A stretch of 64,000 nucleotides of DNA from Arthrobacter citreus (GCF_009192745.1 NZ_VTFV01000007.1:1-64000); one strand, 5' to 3'. Positions 52,288-61,871 are shown, counted from the first letter of the stretch. Notes: generated by a model from the sequence alone, not told the origin. Program-made: numbers and translations.

Positions 52288-53640
52288 CTACGGGCGGCGG
52301 AGGACGGCGAAGGACTCCATGTGGTGGGTATGGGGGTACAGGTCAAAGACGCGCAGCACGTCCAGCTCCCAGCCGGCTTCGCGGAACCAGGCCAGGTCCC
52401 TCGCGAAGGAAGCGGGGTCGCAGGACACATAGCCAACCGCACGCGGGGCGGCGGCGCTGATCTGGTCCACGACCACACGGCCCGCTCCGGTCCGCGGCGG
52501 GTCCAGGAGGACGGCGTCCAGGCGGCCTTCGTGGCTTCGCAGCACGCGGTCCACCCGGCCCTGGACAACCTCAACCTGGGGCAGGGCAAACAGGTTCTTG
52601 CGGGCATCGCGGCTGGTGCCGGGCGAACCTTCCACGGAGAGGACGTGCCCTTCGGTGCCGGCAGCTGCAGCGAGCGGTGCGGTGAACAGGCCGGCGCCGG
52701 CAAAGAGGTCGGCGGCCCGCTCACCCGGCTGGATATCGAGGCCCTGCAGGACTGCCTGCACGAGTGTTTCGGGGGCACTGCGGTGGATCTGCCAGAACCC
52801 TGCTCCGGTAACCCGGTACTCGTGTCCGGCGGCCTGTTCCCGGACCCAGGTCCGCCCGCGCAGCCGGGTTAGTTCATGGCTTTCGGGATCCCAGGCTGCC
52901 ACCGAGACAGTCTCTCCGGCGCCGGGATCCGCGGCGGCACCAACTTCGGAGGCAATGCGGGCCAGCGTCCGCGGATGGGTTCCCTCAGAAGGAATGAGAA
53001 GAACCAGGGGCGGGCCCCCGGCAGCGGGTGCGGCAACCTCAACGCGTCCGGCTCCGGTGAAGTCCACATCCCAGAGCTTCAGTGCGTTGATCGCGGCGGA
53101 GGCCAGCGGCATTTCCTGGACCGGGATGAGGTCTTCGGAACGGTGCGGGTGCATGGCCAGGCGGCCCCCGGGAGCTACGGAGAAGCTGGCCCTGGTCCGC
53201 CATCCCAGGCCGTCAGGACTCTCATCCGCCGCCGCTTCAACGGTGACTTCACGGTCAACGCCGCCAAGGCGCCTGAGCTGCTCGGCAAAGATCCCGGCCT
53301 TCAACCGGCGCTGTTCGGCCAGTTCGATGTGTCCGAATTCGGCTCCCCCCACCGGTAGCCTGCCGCGGGATGCTGCCTTGAGCGCGTCTGCCGGCGCCCA
53401 GAAATGCGGCACCCGGGCGGCCGAGGGCTCCAGGACCTCGACGACGTCGGCACGCCAGAACTTTGCCTTCTCACCCGCATCGGTGAGCCTGGCCCGTACA
53501 CGCTCCCCCGGCAGGCCGTGCCGGACGAAGACGACGCGGCCTTCGTGCCGGGCAACGAAGTGCCCTCCGTGGGCGGCCGGGCCGATGGTCAGTTCAAGAT
53601 CGCTGGGAGGATTTGTGCCCTGCGGGGTTTCGGGGGTCAT
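52288..53640 (-). CDS. Class I SAM-dependent RNA methyltransferase (TrmA/RumA family)
   Basis: 450 aa. The N-terminal TRAM/OB domain (about 10-70) probably binds RNA. The methyltransferase has DLFAGAGLFTAPLAAAAG (SAM motif), VLLDPPRTGAGR and the catalytic cysteine in GYVSCDPASFARDLAWF, placing it among 5-methyluridine RNA methyltransferases. The CxxxxC iron-sulfur motif of true RlmD is not apparent. It likely modifies rRNA or tRNA; the site is unknown. It diverges from the TrkA pair. Confidence 0.92.
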   Translation of the reverse strand: MTPETPQGTNPPSDLELTIGPAAHGGHFVARHEGRVVFVRHGLPGERVRARLTDAGEKAKFWRADVVEVLEPSAARVPHFWAPADALKAASRGRLPVGGAEFGHIELAEQRRLKAGIFAEQLRRLGGVDREVTVEAAADESPDGLGWRTRASFSVAPGGRLAMHPHRSEDLIPVQEMPLASAAINALKLWDVDFTGAGRVEVAAPAAGGPPLVLLIPSEGTHPRTLARIASEVGAAADPGAGETVSVAAWDPESHELTRLRGRTWVREQAAGHEYRVTGAGFWQIHRSAPETLVQAVLQGLDIQPGERAADLFAGAGLFTAPLAAAAGTEGHVLSVEGSPGTSRDARKNLFALPQVEVVQGRVDRVLRSHEGRLDAVLLDPPRTGAGRVVVDQISAAAPRAVGYVSCDPASFARDLAWFREAGWELDVLRVFDLYPHTHHMESFAVLRRP

Positions 53641-53782
53641 AGTGCGTTCGGACTTCCGTGTTGGAGCTAAAACACCATCACATCACGATTTCGCCGGTGC
53701 ACCCGACTATGCTTTCCTTTGGCCCGGAGCGGGATACGGCAGCACGCGGGAAATCCCGGTAGAGAACATGAGGTAGGACACG

Positions 53783-54457
53783 GTGGCGCATTACGTGATC
53801 ATGGGGTGCGGAAGGGTGGGAGCCATGCTGGCACACACCCTGGACAACGCCGGACATTCCGTGGCGGTCATAGACCAGGATCCGCGGGCTTTCCGTCGCC
53901 TGAGGCCTGCTTTTACCGGCACCCGGGTGACCGGCGTCGGATTTGACCGTGCCACTTTGGAACAGGCCGGAATCGAAGGCGCCTACGCTTTCGCCGCTGT
54001 TTCCAGCGGCGACAATTCAAACATTCTCTCGACCCGGGTGGCACGGGAAACCTTCCATGTGCCCCACGTCGTGGCACGGATCTATGATCCGGGGCGCGCC
54101 GAAATCTACCAGCGGCTGGGTATCCCCACCGTGGCGGCCGTGCGCTGGAGCGCTGACCAGGTTCTGCGCAGGATCCTGCCCGAACAAAGCATCAACGGCG
54201 ACTTCCGGGAATCCTCCGGCAGGCTCATCCTGGGTGAACTGTCGCTGGACCCGTCGTGGCTGGGCCGCCCGCTGCACGAGGTGGAGGCCGCGGCCGGGGT
54301 ACGGATTGCGTACCTGACCCGCTTCGGAGAAGGCGTGCTCCCCCGCGCCGACACGAGCTACCAGCAGGGTGACGTCCTGCACGCAATGATGCATGTTGAA
54401 CGAACCGCGGAAATCAGCAGGGTCCTGTCTGCTCCGCCTGCAAAGGAGAACCCGTGA
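53783..54457 (+). CDS. TrkA-type K+ channel/transporter regulatory protein (first)
   Basis: 224 aa, GTG start behind GAGGTAGGA. RCK/TrkA-N Rossmann domain GCGRVGAMLAHTLDNAGH with VIDQD marking the nucleotide site, and a TrkA-C domain from about residue 140 (GELSLDPSWLGRPLHEVEAA). It gates K+ uptake by binding NAD(H) or ATP/ADP. The second TrkA gene overlaps its end by 4 nt. No TrkH or KtrB membrane subunit is in the window, so its partner is encoded elsewhere. Confidence 0.93.
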   Translation: MAHYVIMGCGRVGAMLAHTLDNAGHSVAVIDQDPRAFRRLRPAFTGTRVTGVGFDRATLEQAGIEGAYAFAAVSSGDNSNILSTRVARETFHVPHVVARIYDPGRAEIYQRLGIPTVAAVRWSADQVLRRILPEQSINGDFRESSGRLILGELSLDPSWLGRPLHEVEAAAGVRIAYLTRFGEGVLPRADTSYQQGDVLHAMMHVERTAEISRVLSAPPAKENP

Positions 54458-55116
54458 AGGTTGTAATTGCCGGAGCCGGCAGTGTGGGGTCCTCGATTGC
54501 CCGCGAGCTGCTGTCCCACGGACACGAGGTGCTCCTCATCGACGAGAAGCCCGAGACCGAGGCCCGGAGCGAACTTGCCGGCGCGGCGTGGCTGATCGGG
54601 GATGCCTGCGAACTGACCACCCTGAAGGATGCCAGGCTGGACGCCGCTGACGTGGTGGTCTCCGCCACTGGCGATGACAAGGTGAACCTGGTGGTCTCCC
54701 TGCTCGCGAAGACCGAGTTCGGAGTGGCCCGGACCGTGGGGCGCGTCAATAATCCAAAGAACGACTGGATGTTCGATGACTCCTGGGGTGTGGACGTCGC
54801 GGTCAACACCCCCCGCCTCATGACTGCCCTGGTGGAGGAAGCCGTGGAGGTCGGCGACCTTGTGCGTCTGCTGACCCTGCAGACAGGGGTGTCCTCGATG
54901 GTCGAATTCACCGTCCCGGCGGCCTCCCCGATGCTGGGAGCGCGCGTAGGTTCCGTTCCGTGGCCGCAGGATTCGACCCTGGTTGCGATCCTGCGCGACG
55001 ATGCGCCCATCACTCCGAGCAGCGACGACGTCATAGAAGGCGGCGACGAACTGTTCTTCGTCACCACCATCGCTGCGGAGGACGAGCTGCGGGCCCTGCT
55101 GGCCCCGAAGGACTAG
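54454..55116 (+). CDS. TrkA-type K+ channel/transporter regulatory protein (second)
   Basis: 220 aa. N-terminal GAGSVGSSIARELLSHGHEVLLIDEKPE, central VVSATGDDKVNLVVSLLAKTEFG, C-terminal TrkA-C domain. It starts in GTGA overlap with the first TrkA gene, so the two are made together and probably act as a pair, as in other actinobacteria with tandem trkA genes. It converges with DUF3159, with the stops overlapping by 4 nt. Confidence 0.93.
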   Translation: MKVVIAGAGSVGSSIARELLSHGHEVLLIDEKPETEARSELAGAAWLIGDACELTTLKDARLDAADVVVSATGDDKVNLVVSLLAKTEFGVARTVGRVNNPKNDWMFDDSWGVDVAVNTPRLMTALVEEAVEVGDLVRLLTLQTGVSSMVEFTVPAASPMLGARVGSVPWPQDSTLVAILRDDAPITPSSDDVIEGGDELFFVTTIAAEDELRALLAPKD

Positions 55117-55817
55117 GGTTCGCGGACTGCTGCGGGACGGGAAACCATCCAGGCCAGCCAGAGTCCCAGCGCGTACAGCGGCACGCCCATGGCCAGCCTC
55201 ATGGTGCCCAGGGCTGCAACATTGTCTGCCAGGTAGAGGGGCAGCTGCACCGCGAGCCGCAGCGCGAAGACAGAGATGATGATCCAGGTGGCCAGGGTAT
55301 AGGCACGCAGCCGCTTAGGTTCGCTGCGCCAGGAGAGGTTCTCGCCGCGGATAAAGCCAAACAGCAGCCCTGCGACGGGCCATTTGACCGCCACGGAGAC
55401 GGCAAAGGCCAGGATGTAGGCACCATTGAGGTAGAAACCCGGAAGGAAGAACTCGGTGCCGCTGCCGCTTCGGAGCGCGAATATTGCACAGATCGCAACA
55501 CCGATGACGCCGGTCAGCGACTGCACCAGCGGCCGCTTCTGAATGAGGTTGGCGACGGCGAAGCCTCCGGCGGCCACCACGGCAGCTCCCAGGGACAGAT
55601 AGAGGGCCGTGGTGATCGTGTAAATCAGCGTGAACAGCAGCCCGGGGAGGATCGCCTCCGCCAGTCCGCGCACACCGCCGACGGATTTCAGGACGTCGAT
55701 CTGCCCGTCGTCGCCGCGTTCGACGCCGGAGCGGGCAGCATATTGTCCGGCCAGCTCGCTCATCGAAGGCTGGCCGTCGGGGCGGCCTTTGCCTTCGGGT
55801 TCTGGGCTGGTGCTCAT
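55113..55817 (-). CDS. DUF3159 family membrane protein
   Basis: 234 aa. A polar N-terminus (about 1-45) is followed by five or six hydrophobic segments with family features VGGVRGLAEAILPGLLFTLIYTIT, NLIQKRPLVQSLTGVIGV and GENLSWRSEPKRLRAYTLATW. Actinobacterial family of unknown function, regularly beside the OB-fold and DUF3710 genes, as here (overlapping the former by 4 nt). Confidence 0.92.
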   Translation of the reverse strand: MSTSPEPEGKGRPDGQPSMSELAGQYAARSGVERGDDGQIDVLKSVGGVRGLAEAILPGLLFTLIYTITTALYLSLGAAVVAAGGFAVANLIQKRPLVQSLTGVIGVAICAIFALRSGSGTEFFLPGFYLNGAYILAFAVSVAVKWPVAGLLFGFIRGENLSWRSEPKRLRAYTLATWIIISVFALRLAVQLPLYLADNVAALGTMRLAMGVPLYALGLWLAWMVSRPAAVREP

Positions 55818-56158
55818 AATTCGCCTTCCGGACGTCCAATGATTTCGTACCGCGGGTTGAAGATGGTGGGCTGGCCGCCAACACTGCTCACCATGCCCTC
55901 GAACGCCACCTGGGTTCCGGCAACTATTCCGGGGATGCGGCGCTGCCCAATCCAGATGAGCCGTACCCGCTGCCGGGTCTGCGCTGCGGCGGGATCCCGG
56001 TAGGCGCCCTGCAGGTCCGCCAGGACGGCGGTGAACCGGGGCGCGGAGTCTGCCGGAACCAGGGTGACCGATTCAACGTAGCCGCTGCTGTGAGCGCGGC
56101 CCCGGCCCGGCAGGTCGGCGATGCGCAGCCGGGCGGAAGCTCCGGCCGCCGGGGGCAT
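55814..56158 (-). CDS. OB-fold nucleic acid-binding protein
   Basis: 114 aa. Beta-rich: HSSGYVESVTLVPADSAPRFTAVLADL, then RVRLIWIGQRRIPGIVAGTQVAFEGMV, as in the small OB-fold proteins that sit between DUF3710 and DUF3159 in actinobacteria. The ATG at 56156-56158 begins 4 nt after the DUF3710 stop codon. It probably binds single-stranded nucleic acid; no experimental role is known to me. Confidence 0.85.
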   Translation of the reverse strand: MPPAAGASARLRIADLPGRGRAHSSGYVESVTLVPADSAPRFTAVLADLQGAYRDPAAAQTRQRVRLIWIGQRRIPGIVAGTQVAFEGMVSSVGGQPTIFNPRYEIIGRPEGEL

Positions 56159-56162
56159 CTGC

Positions 56163-56870
56163 TTAGCCAATGGTGGTGATTTCCGGTCCGCGCTGCGGCG
56201 GCTCCGGCTTGGCTGAGTCTTCACCGCGCTTGGGCAGCGGAGAAGCGTCACGGGGCAGGTTCAGCTGCAGCAGGTCGCGAGGGGGCAGCGGAGCGTCCCC
56301 GCGGACCACCACAACGTTGCGGAAGACTTCTTCCAGCGGACCGGCCGCATCGGGGTTCATGGCCGCCGGACCGCCGAACACGCCGCGCAGGAACCAGCGG
56401 GGACCGTCCACTCCTACGAACCGTGCCACACGGTAGCCCTTGGAACCGTCCTGTGCCTGCGCAGGCACACGCGCCAGCAGCTCGGTGCCCAGGCGTCCCT
56501 CAAGTTCGTCTGCGGTGCCGCCCTGGGAAGAAACCGATTTGACGATCTGCGCGCGGATTTCGTCCCAGAGGGTCTCCGACTTCGGTGCGGCGAAGGCCTG
56601 CAGCTGGAGGCTGGATCCGTCCATGTCCAGGGTGACGGCAACTACCCGTTTGGTCTTCTCTTCGACTTCCAGGCGCAGCGCCAGGCCCTGCGTGGCGGCA
56701 ATGCGCAGCGCGCCAAGGTCCACGTAGCCTTCCTCCGAAGGCCGGTCGGCGACGTCGTACGGTCCCTGGGCGGGTCCCGCGGCGGCACCTGCAGCTTCAT
56801 CTGCCGTGTCCTGTTCCTTGGGAACGTACCCGGATTCCGCCCGGTCTTTCCTGCGGCGTCCAAATGCCAT
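56163..56870 (-). CDS. DUF3710 family protein
   Basis: 235 aa. A charged N-terminus, then the DUF3710 domain: GYVDLGALRIAATQGLALRLEVE, QLQAFAAPKSETLWDEIR and RWFLRGVFGGPAAMNPDAAGPLEEVFRNVVVVRGDAPLPPRDLLQL. Function unknown. It follows dut by 56 nt and precedes the OB-fold gene, a standard actinobacterial order. Confidence 0.93.
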   Translation of the reverse strand: MAFGRRRKDRAESGYVPKEQDTADEAAGAAAGPAQGPYDVADRPSEEGYVDLGALRIAATQGLALRLEVEEKTKRVVAVTLDMDGSSLQLQAFAAPKSETLWDEIRAQIVKSVSSQGGTADELEGRLGTELLARVPAQAQDGSKGYRVARFVGVDGPRWFLRGVFGGPAAMNPDAAGPLEEVFRNVVVVRGDAPLPPRDLLQLNLPRDASPLPKRGEDSAKPEPPQRGPEITTIG

Positions 56871-56926
56871 CGCCTGGTCCTCTTTCCTTCTGTGGTGCCG
56901 GGCAAGTGAACCCGGGTTGTAGCGGC

Positions 56927-57397
56927 CTAGGCCGTTGCTGTGCCGAATCCGCCGGTGGAGCCGAATCCTCCGGCCCCGCGCACCGAGTCGGAGAGCTCAG
57001 CAACGGGTTCGAACTCAGCAGTCTCAACGCGCTGGATCACCATCTGCGCAATCCGGTCCCCGCGCTTGAGCCGAATGGGCTCGGCGGCGTCCGTGTTTAA
57101 CAGTGTGACGGAAATTTCACCGCGGTAACCCGCGTCCACGGTACCGGGCGCGTTGACGATCGTGAGCCCGTGCTTCGTGGCGAGCCCGGAGCGCGGATGG
57201 ATCAAGGCAACGTACCCGAAAGGCAGCGCGATGGAAACGCCGGTCGGCACCAGGGCCCGCTGGCCGGGTGCCAGTTCGACGTCGACGCGGGCACGCAGGT
57301 CTGCGCCCGCATCACCTGGGTGGGCGTAGGACGGCGCTTCGAGGCCGTCGTCGAGCATTTTCAGCTGGACTTTCACGCTGGGTCCTGCTTGCTGCAC
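56927..57397 (-). CDS. dut: dUTP diphosphatase
   Basis: 156-aa trimeric dUTPase, keeping uracil out of DNA and supplying dUMP. All five motifs are visible: [42 protein letters not shown] and the Gly-rich C-terminal arm [13 protein letters not shown]. The GTG at 57395-57397 is the likely start. It diverges from the DUF3093 gene across 191 nt. Confidence 0.96.
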   Translation of the reverse strand: MQQAGPSVKVQLKMLDDGLEAPSYAHPGDAGADLRARVDVELAPGQRALVPTGVSIALPFGYVALIHPRSGLATKHGLTIVNAPGTVDAGYRGEISVTLLNTDAAEPIRLKRGDRIAQMVIQRVETAEFEPVAELSDSVRGAGGFGSTGGFGTATA

Positions 57398-57588
57398 AGC
57401 TGTCTCCGGGATCTTTCTGGAACTGTTTCTTCAATGACTTACGGCAGCTGCGGCCAGAGACCGGCAGCGCCTTGTTTACTTTAGCGCGTAGTGCCAGCCC
57501 CGCGCCGTCCCGCCGCGCGGGCCGGGACTGCGCCGGTCAGGGCCAAAGGCAAGATGAAATGCCGGAACAAAGATGGAAAGCTAGGAGT

Positions 57589-58062
57589 ATGTCAACGCCC
57601 GCTGCCCACAGCCCTGCCCAGACCGTGCTCTATTCGGAGAGGCTGCTGCCGGCATTCTGGATCTGGCTGGTTGTCGCCGGCCTGTCCGGGACCTTCGTCC
57701 TTGCGTTCATTCCCATCAGCCTGCTCGTGGGCATCCTGGTTGCCCTGGTGGCCGCGGTGGTCCTGACGGTACTGCTGCTGATATCCACACCGGTCATCCG
57801 GGTTACCGAGGAGACCGTGCAGGTGGGGCGCGCCCAGATTGAACGCAAGTGGATCGGCGCGGTGGAAGCCTACCGCGGTGAAGATGCAACCCAGCAGCGC
57901 GGGCCGGCATTGAACGGCACCGCGTACCTCTGCATCCGGGGCTGGATCAGCCCGGTCGTGAAGATGGAAATCACTGATCCCGCAGACCGCACCCCGTACT
58001 GGCTCACTTCCACCCGCCACCCGGAAAAGCTGGTGGCTGCCCTTCAGCCCGCAGGCAGCTAA
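57589..58062 (+). CDS. DUF3093 family membrane protein
   Basis: 157 aa with two close hydrophobic segments (FWIWLVVAGLSGTFVLAFIPI and LLVGILVALVAAVVLTVLLLI) and a soluble C-terminal part with VEAYRGEDATQQRGPALNGTAYLCIRGWISPVVKMEI, the DUF3093 signature. AGGAG lies very close to the ATG (1-2 nt), while GGAAAG is better spaced. Actinobacterial, function unknown; normally between dut and DUF4193. Confidence 0.9.
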   Translation: MSTPAAHSPAQTVLYSERLLPAFWIWLVVAGLSGTFVLAFIPISLLVGILVALVAAVVLTVLLLISTPVIRVTEETVQVGRAQIERKWIGAVEAYRGEDATQQRGPALNGTAYLCIRGWISPVVKMEITDPADRTPYWLTSTRHPEKLVAALQPAGS

Positions 58063-58079
58063 CCACCGCTGGCCCCGGC

Positions 58080-58379
58080 TTAGCCTTCGCAGTCGATGCA
58101 GTAATAAAGTCCGTCCTTCTCCTTGGCAATCTGCGAACGGTGCCGCACCAGGAAGCAGGAAGCACAGGTGAATTCGTCCTGCTGGGCGGGAAGCACCCGG
58201 ACCATCAGTTCTTCGCCGGAAAGGTCTGCTCCCGGCAGTTCGAAGCTGTCCGCTGCCTCGGCTTCGTCTTCGTCCACCACGGCCGACTGCACGTTTGTCC
58301 GCCGTGTCTTCAGTTCTTCGATTGATTCTTCGCTGGCGTCCTCGTCGGCCTTGCGCGGCGCGTCGTAGTCTGTCGCCAT
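58080..58379 (-). CDS. DUF4193 zinc-ribbon-like protein
   Basis: 99 aa. A very acidic middle (residues about 34-56), then FTCASCFLVRHRSQIA and YYCIDCEG: two CxxC pairs that should bind zinc. A near-universal small actinobacterial protein of unknown function in this neighbourhood. It diverges from sepH. Confidence 0.93.
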   Translation of the reverse strand: MATDYDAPRKADEDASEESIEELKTRRTNVQSAVVDEDEAEAADSFELPGADLSGEELMVRVLPAQQDEFTCASCFLVRHRSQIAKEKDGLYYCIDCEG

Positions 58380-58701
58380 AATTCACATCCCACCATCGGT
58401 GTCAGTACTTCACGGGTAAATCGAGGCACGTACTGCCGGTTCCGGGCGCCTGGCCTGAAACCGCAGCGCGGCTCGGAGTAGACAACGCCGCGGCCACTGC
58501 GTTTGTGCCCGCAGAAGAGAGATTTTTGTCCGCCCTGAACGAAATAGCCACGCCTCTGCCTCGGGGATCGTGTCCGCAGGGCAAGAATCATTGCCCGCCC
58601 AGGCCGTGGATCCGCGCCACACCGGGCTAAACGGTAGGAATTTGGGTGCCCGGATGGCATTGTTTCAAGAAGGAGTTGCTATCGATAGCGAGGATTTTTT
58701 C
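58380..58701. other. Divergent gap between DUF4193 and sepH
   Basis: 322 nt holding both promoters. An open frame continuous with sepH starts at 58570 but lacks support. Only the sepH ribosome site (AGCGAGGA, 58687-58694) is clear. Confidence 0.4.
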
Positions 58702-59916
58702 ATGCAGGATCTACGGCTCGTGGGTGTCCATGAGGGCGGCGAACATCTGCTGCTGAGCGGACGGGGCGGCGAAACGTTCCGGCTCCGCATCGACGAAGCC
58801 CTGCGCGTTGCTGCTTCCCGCCCCGCACGGCGTGCGGGACAGGCAGCCGAGCCCGAGGCCGGACCCACAATGACTCCCCGTGATATCCAGGCCCGGATCC
58901 GGTCCGGTGCCAGCGCCGAGGAAGTCGCGGAGCTCTCCGGCCACGACCTCGCCCATATCCGCCGCTACGAAGGCCCGGTGCTGGCTGAACGCGAGTACAT
59001 CGCGCGCCAGGCCCAGTCCGTTGAGGTGGAAGCGCCCATGAGCGCTGCGCAGGACAGCCACCGCTCAGCCTTTGGGGACTCTCCCGTCAACCTGGGCGAC
59101 ATGGTCAGCCACCGCCTCCGTGCCTTCGGCGTGGACCCCGAAACGGTGGTCTGGGACTCCTGGCGGCGCCCGGAGGGGTCCTGGGACGTAGTGGCCAGCT
59201 TCAGCCTGGGCGAGAACTCCCGGGTATCCGTGGGCGAGGAGCCTCCTGCCCGGTGGACTTACAGCCCGCTCCGCCGCCAGGTGACCAATGCCAACCGCTG
59301 GGCGCAGCTGCTCAGCGAACTCGCGCCGGTGGACTCCCCTGTCCCGGCACGCCGGCTGTCCGCAGTAGCCGACCGCGTCTTCGATTTCGAAACAGACACC
59401 GCCCCGGAGGAGCCCCTTCCCGTCTCGGACGAAGAGACAGATGAGCTGCTCAACGTCCTGCGTTCCCGTCGCGGGCAGCGCCTGGGCACAGATGAAGACG
59501 GCGACGACGCCCTGGCCGCCCTGCTCGCCAAGGGCAGTATTCCTGCAGCACACCCACGTGAAGGCCAGGCCGAACTTGAGGACGAGTCCGCGCACCGGCC
59601 GCGCACCGGCAAACTGAGCCTGGCGCCTGTGTTCCCGGGCGAACCGGAGGACACAGCAGAGCCCGAGGCGGAAGAGGGTCCTGCCGACCCGCTGCGCCTG
59701 GATGAGGGCGTAAGCACCTCGACGCGGGAAATCAGCATCCTTGCCCGGCCGCTTCGCGGATCGCGCGGTTCAGACACTCCGAAGGCCGCCGCTGAGCCCG
59801 AAGAGTCCGGAGAGACCCCGGAAGCCAAGGAACCGGTGACCGAACGCCGGATCAAGCCCAAGCGTTCCTCGGTGCCCAGCTGGGACGAAATCGTTTTTGG
59901 TACCAAGGGCGACTAG
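58702..59916 (+). CDS. sepH: Septation protein SepH
   Basis: 404 aa from the ATG 7 nt after AGCGAGGA. N-terminal DUF3071 region: MQDLRLVGVHEGGEHLLLSG, then a helix-turn-helix-like segment TPRDIQARIRSGASAEEVAELSGHDLAHIRRYEGPVLAERE. The middle and C-terminal parts are acidic and disordered, and the end SVPSWDEIVFGTKGD is a conserved family tail. SepH binds FtsZ and promotes its assembly at division sites in actinobacteria. Confidence 0.93.
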   Translation: MQDLRLVGVHEGGEHLLLSGRGGETFRLRIDEALRVAASRPARRAGQAAEPEAGPTMTPRDIQARIRSGASAEEVAELSGHDLAHIRRYEGPVLAEREYIARQAQSVEVEAPMSAAQDSHRSAFGDSPVNLGDMVSHRLRAFGVDPETVVWDSWRRPEGSWDVVASFSLGENSRVSVGEEPPARWTYSPLRRQVTNANRWAQLLSELAPVDSPVPARRLSAVADRVFDFETDTAPEEPLPVSDEETDELLNVLRSRRGQRLGTDEDGDDALAALLAKGSIPAAHPREGQAELEDESAHRPRTGKLSLAPVFPGEPEDTAEPEAEEGPADPLRLDEGVSTSTREISILARPLRGSRGSDTPKAAAEPEESGETPEAKEPVTERRIKPKRSSVPSWDEIVFGTKGD

Positions 59917-59924
59917 CCCGTTAC

Positions 59925-59951
59925 GGCGGTCCGGGCGCGCCACGGACCGCC
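59925..59951. terminator. Hairpin between convergent sepH and tdk
   Basis: GGCGGTCCG (59925-59933) and CGGACCGCC (59943-59951), perfect 9-bp stem with 9-nt loop, no T-run. It could serve both genes. Confidence 0.55.
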
Positions 59952-59967
59952 GCCGCGCAGGCTCTGC

Positions 59968-60684
59968 CTAGCTGCGGGCTATGTCCACGGCACAAATGTC
60001 CGGATCTTCGCCCGTTCCCGCATAGCGTGCAGCCTGCTGGGCGCCCATCCGGCGCATATAGTGGCGCCGGCAGAGCGTTTCGTATCCCACAACAGGCGGT
60101 GCTCCGGCTTCCTCCGGCTCAAAGAGCGCCTCCGGACCAGGGTCCGCTGACCGCTTGTCAACGTCACCCACCACAACCTGGTCACCGGTTACTACCATGA
60201 CTCCATCCACGGTGCGGGCGTTGTGGGTGGCCCGGCGTCCGCACCAGCACAGCGCACGGACCTGCAGTACTTCGATGCGGTCGGCCAGTTCGATCAGGCG
60301 CCGGGACCCCGGGAACAGCCGGGTGCGGAAATCCGTGGCAATGCCAAAGGCGAACACATCGATTTCCATCTCGTCCACAATCCGGGCGAGCTGTTCGATC
60401 TGTTCCTCGCTGTAGAACTGCGCTTCATCGCAGATGAGGTAGTCCACCCGGTCCCCCGCACTGCGGGTCCGGATTACCTCGTCCCAGAAATCCGTGTGGT
60501 CCTTCACCTCAACGGCCCGGGTCTTCAGCCCCAGCCTGCTGGAGATCATCGCGTTTCCGGCGCGGTCGTTGCGGCTGAAGAGTATTCCCCCGCGTCCGCG
60601 GGCGCTGTGGTTGTAGTCCATCTGCAGCGCCAGGGTGGACTTGCCGCAATCCATGGTCCCGGAGAAGAAAACGAGTTCAGCCAT
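59968..60684 (-). CDS. tdk: Thymidine kinase
   Basis: 238-aa type II thymidine kinase (thymidine salvage). P-loop GTMDCGKSTLALQ; the DEAQFYSEEQIEQL catalytic region; the FAFGIATDFRTRLFPGSRRLIELAD lasso; zinc ligands in LCWCGRRATHN and CRRHYMRR. It follows the phosphodiesterase gene by 3 nt, in the same minus-strand run. Confidence 0.95.
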   Translation of the reverse strand: MAELVFFSGTMDCGKSTLALQMDYNHSARGRGGILFSRNDRAGNAMISSRLGLKTRAVEVKDHTDFWDEVIRTRSAGDRVDYLICDEAQFYSEEQIEQLARIVDEMEIDVFAFGIATDFRTRLFPGSRRLIELADRIEVLQVRALCWCGRRATHNARTVDGVMVVTGDQVVVGDVDKRSADPGPEALFEPEEAGAPPVVGYETLCRRHYMRRMGAQQAARYAGTGEDPDICAVDIARS

Positions 60685-60687
60685 AAC

Positions 60688-61866
60688 CTACTTCCGCCCG
60701 CCCTTGGCCGGCCGGGCCAGCGTCAGCAGCGGGACTTCGCGCTCGGCGCGGGTCAGCGAGCCATGCTGGCCCACCATTTGCAGTGCCGACGGGCTGGCCC
60801 GCCGGGCATCGAAGAGTGCAATCGGTTCGCGGGCAGCAATCAGCAGGTCCCCAATGCGGGGCAGGATCTCCTCCCGGACGGGTCCGAACAGGCCTTGGGC
60901 AACTGCCTGGTCCCGGGTGAGTATCCAGGCCTTGGAGCCCAGGGCCTGCCGCCAGGAACCGGCGAGCCGTTCCAGGGTTCCGACCGGGGCATCCGGTTCC
61001 AGGTAAAGCTGCACCATGCGCGGATCTCCGGCCGTGTGGCGTACCCCGTCAACCAGGGCAGGGTTGGCAGAGTAGTCGATCCGGTCAGCCGGAGCGGTGT
61101 CTACCATGCCGTGGTCCGCAGTCAGGAGAACCAGGGTGTCCGGGGGCAGCTTGGCCGTGAACCGCTTCAGGGCGGAATCCAGTTCCTCCAGGGACCCACC
61201 CCATTCAGGGGACTGGGCACCATAGCGGTGTCCGGTCTTGTCCAGCTCGTTGAAGTAGAAGTACATCAGCATGCGCTTCTCGGCCGCCAGTGCCCCCGAA
61301 GCGGCCTCAACGCGCGCGTGGATGCCGGTGCCCGAGGCGTGGCTGCCGCCGCGCAGGGCAGCCCGGGTCATGGCGGAATCAGCGAACCTTGGCAGGCTGA
61401 CGGTCGTAACGGGAAGATGTTCGGATGCCTGTTCCAGGACAGTCGGGAAAGGCTGCCAGCGGCGCGGGTCCACTCCCGGGTCCCAGTTGCCCAGCATGTT
61501 CACCACTTTGTCCTGGGCAGGATCAAGGACGTCGTAGCCCACCATGCCGTGCTGTCCCGGGGGAAGGCCGGTGCCCAGCGACGCGAGGGACGCCGCCGTC
61601 GTGGTGGGAAAGGCCGCGGTGAGCGTGCGTCCGCCTTCCAGCATTGACCGCAGGAACGGCGCGTGTCCGGAACGCTGTTTGAGCAGGCTCCGGCCCAGTC
61701 CGTCCACCATCACCACGCAGACCCGCTTCGCGGCGGGCAGTCCAAGGGTGTTGGTGAAACCGGGAACCTTCAGGACCGCTGCGGCACTAGTGAGGACTTC
61801 CGCTACGGAACTGCGGCCGTAACCGGGCGCCTGCGGGAGGGGGTCAGCGGCGGGTGCTGCGTCCAT
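60688..61866 (-). CDS. Alkaline phosphatase superfamily / nucleotide pyrophosphatase-like protein
   Basis: 392 aa. Metal-dependent phosphodiester or phosphate hydrolase fold: VCVVMVDGLGRSLL (first metal site), AFPTTTAASLASLGTGLPPGQHGMVGY with the Thr nucleophile, and LLTADHGMVDTAP and TAGDPRMVQLY for later ligands. No signal peptide, so probably cytosolic. The ATG at 61864-61866 lies 5 nt after the DUF5998 stop. It sits in a conserved actinobacterial run with sepH. Confidence 0.88.
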   Translation of the reverse strand: MDAAPAADPLPQAPGYGRSSVAEVLTSAAAVLKVPGFTNTLGLPAAKRVCVVMVDGLGRSLLKQRSGHAPFLRSMLEGGRTLTAAFPTTTAASLASLGTGLPPGQHGMVGYDVLDPAQDKVVNMLGNWDPGVDPRRWQPFPTVLEQASEHLPVTTVSLPRFADSAMTRAALRGGSHASGTGIHARVEAASGALAAEKRMLMYFYFNELDKTGHRYGAQSPEWGGSLEELDSALKRFTAKLPPDTLVLLTADHGMVDTAPADRIDYSANPALVDGVRHTAGDPRMVQLYLEPDAPVGTLERLAGSWRQALGSKAWILTRDQAVAQGLFGPVREEILPRIGDLLIAAREPIALFDARRASPSALQMVGQHGSLTRAEREVPLLTLARPAKGGRK

Positions 61867-61871
61867 GCCCC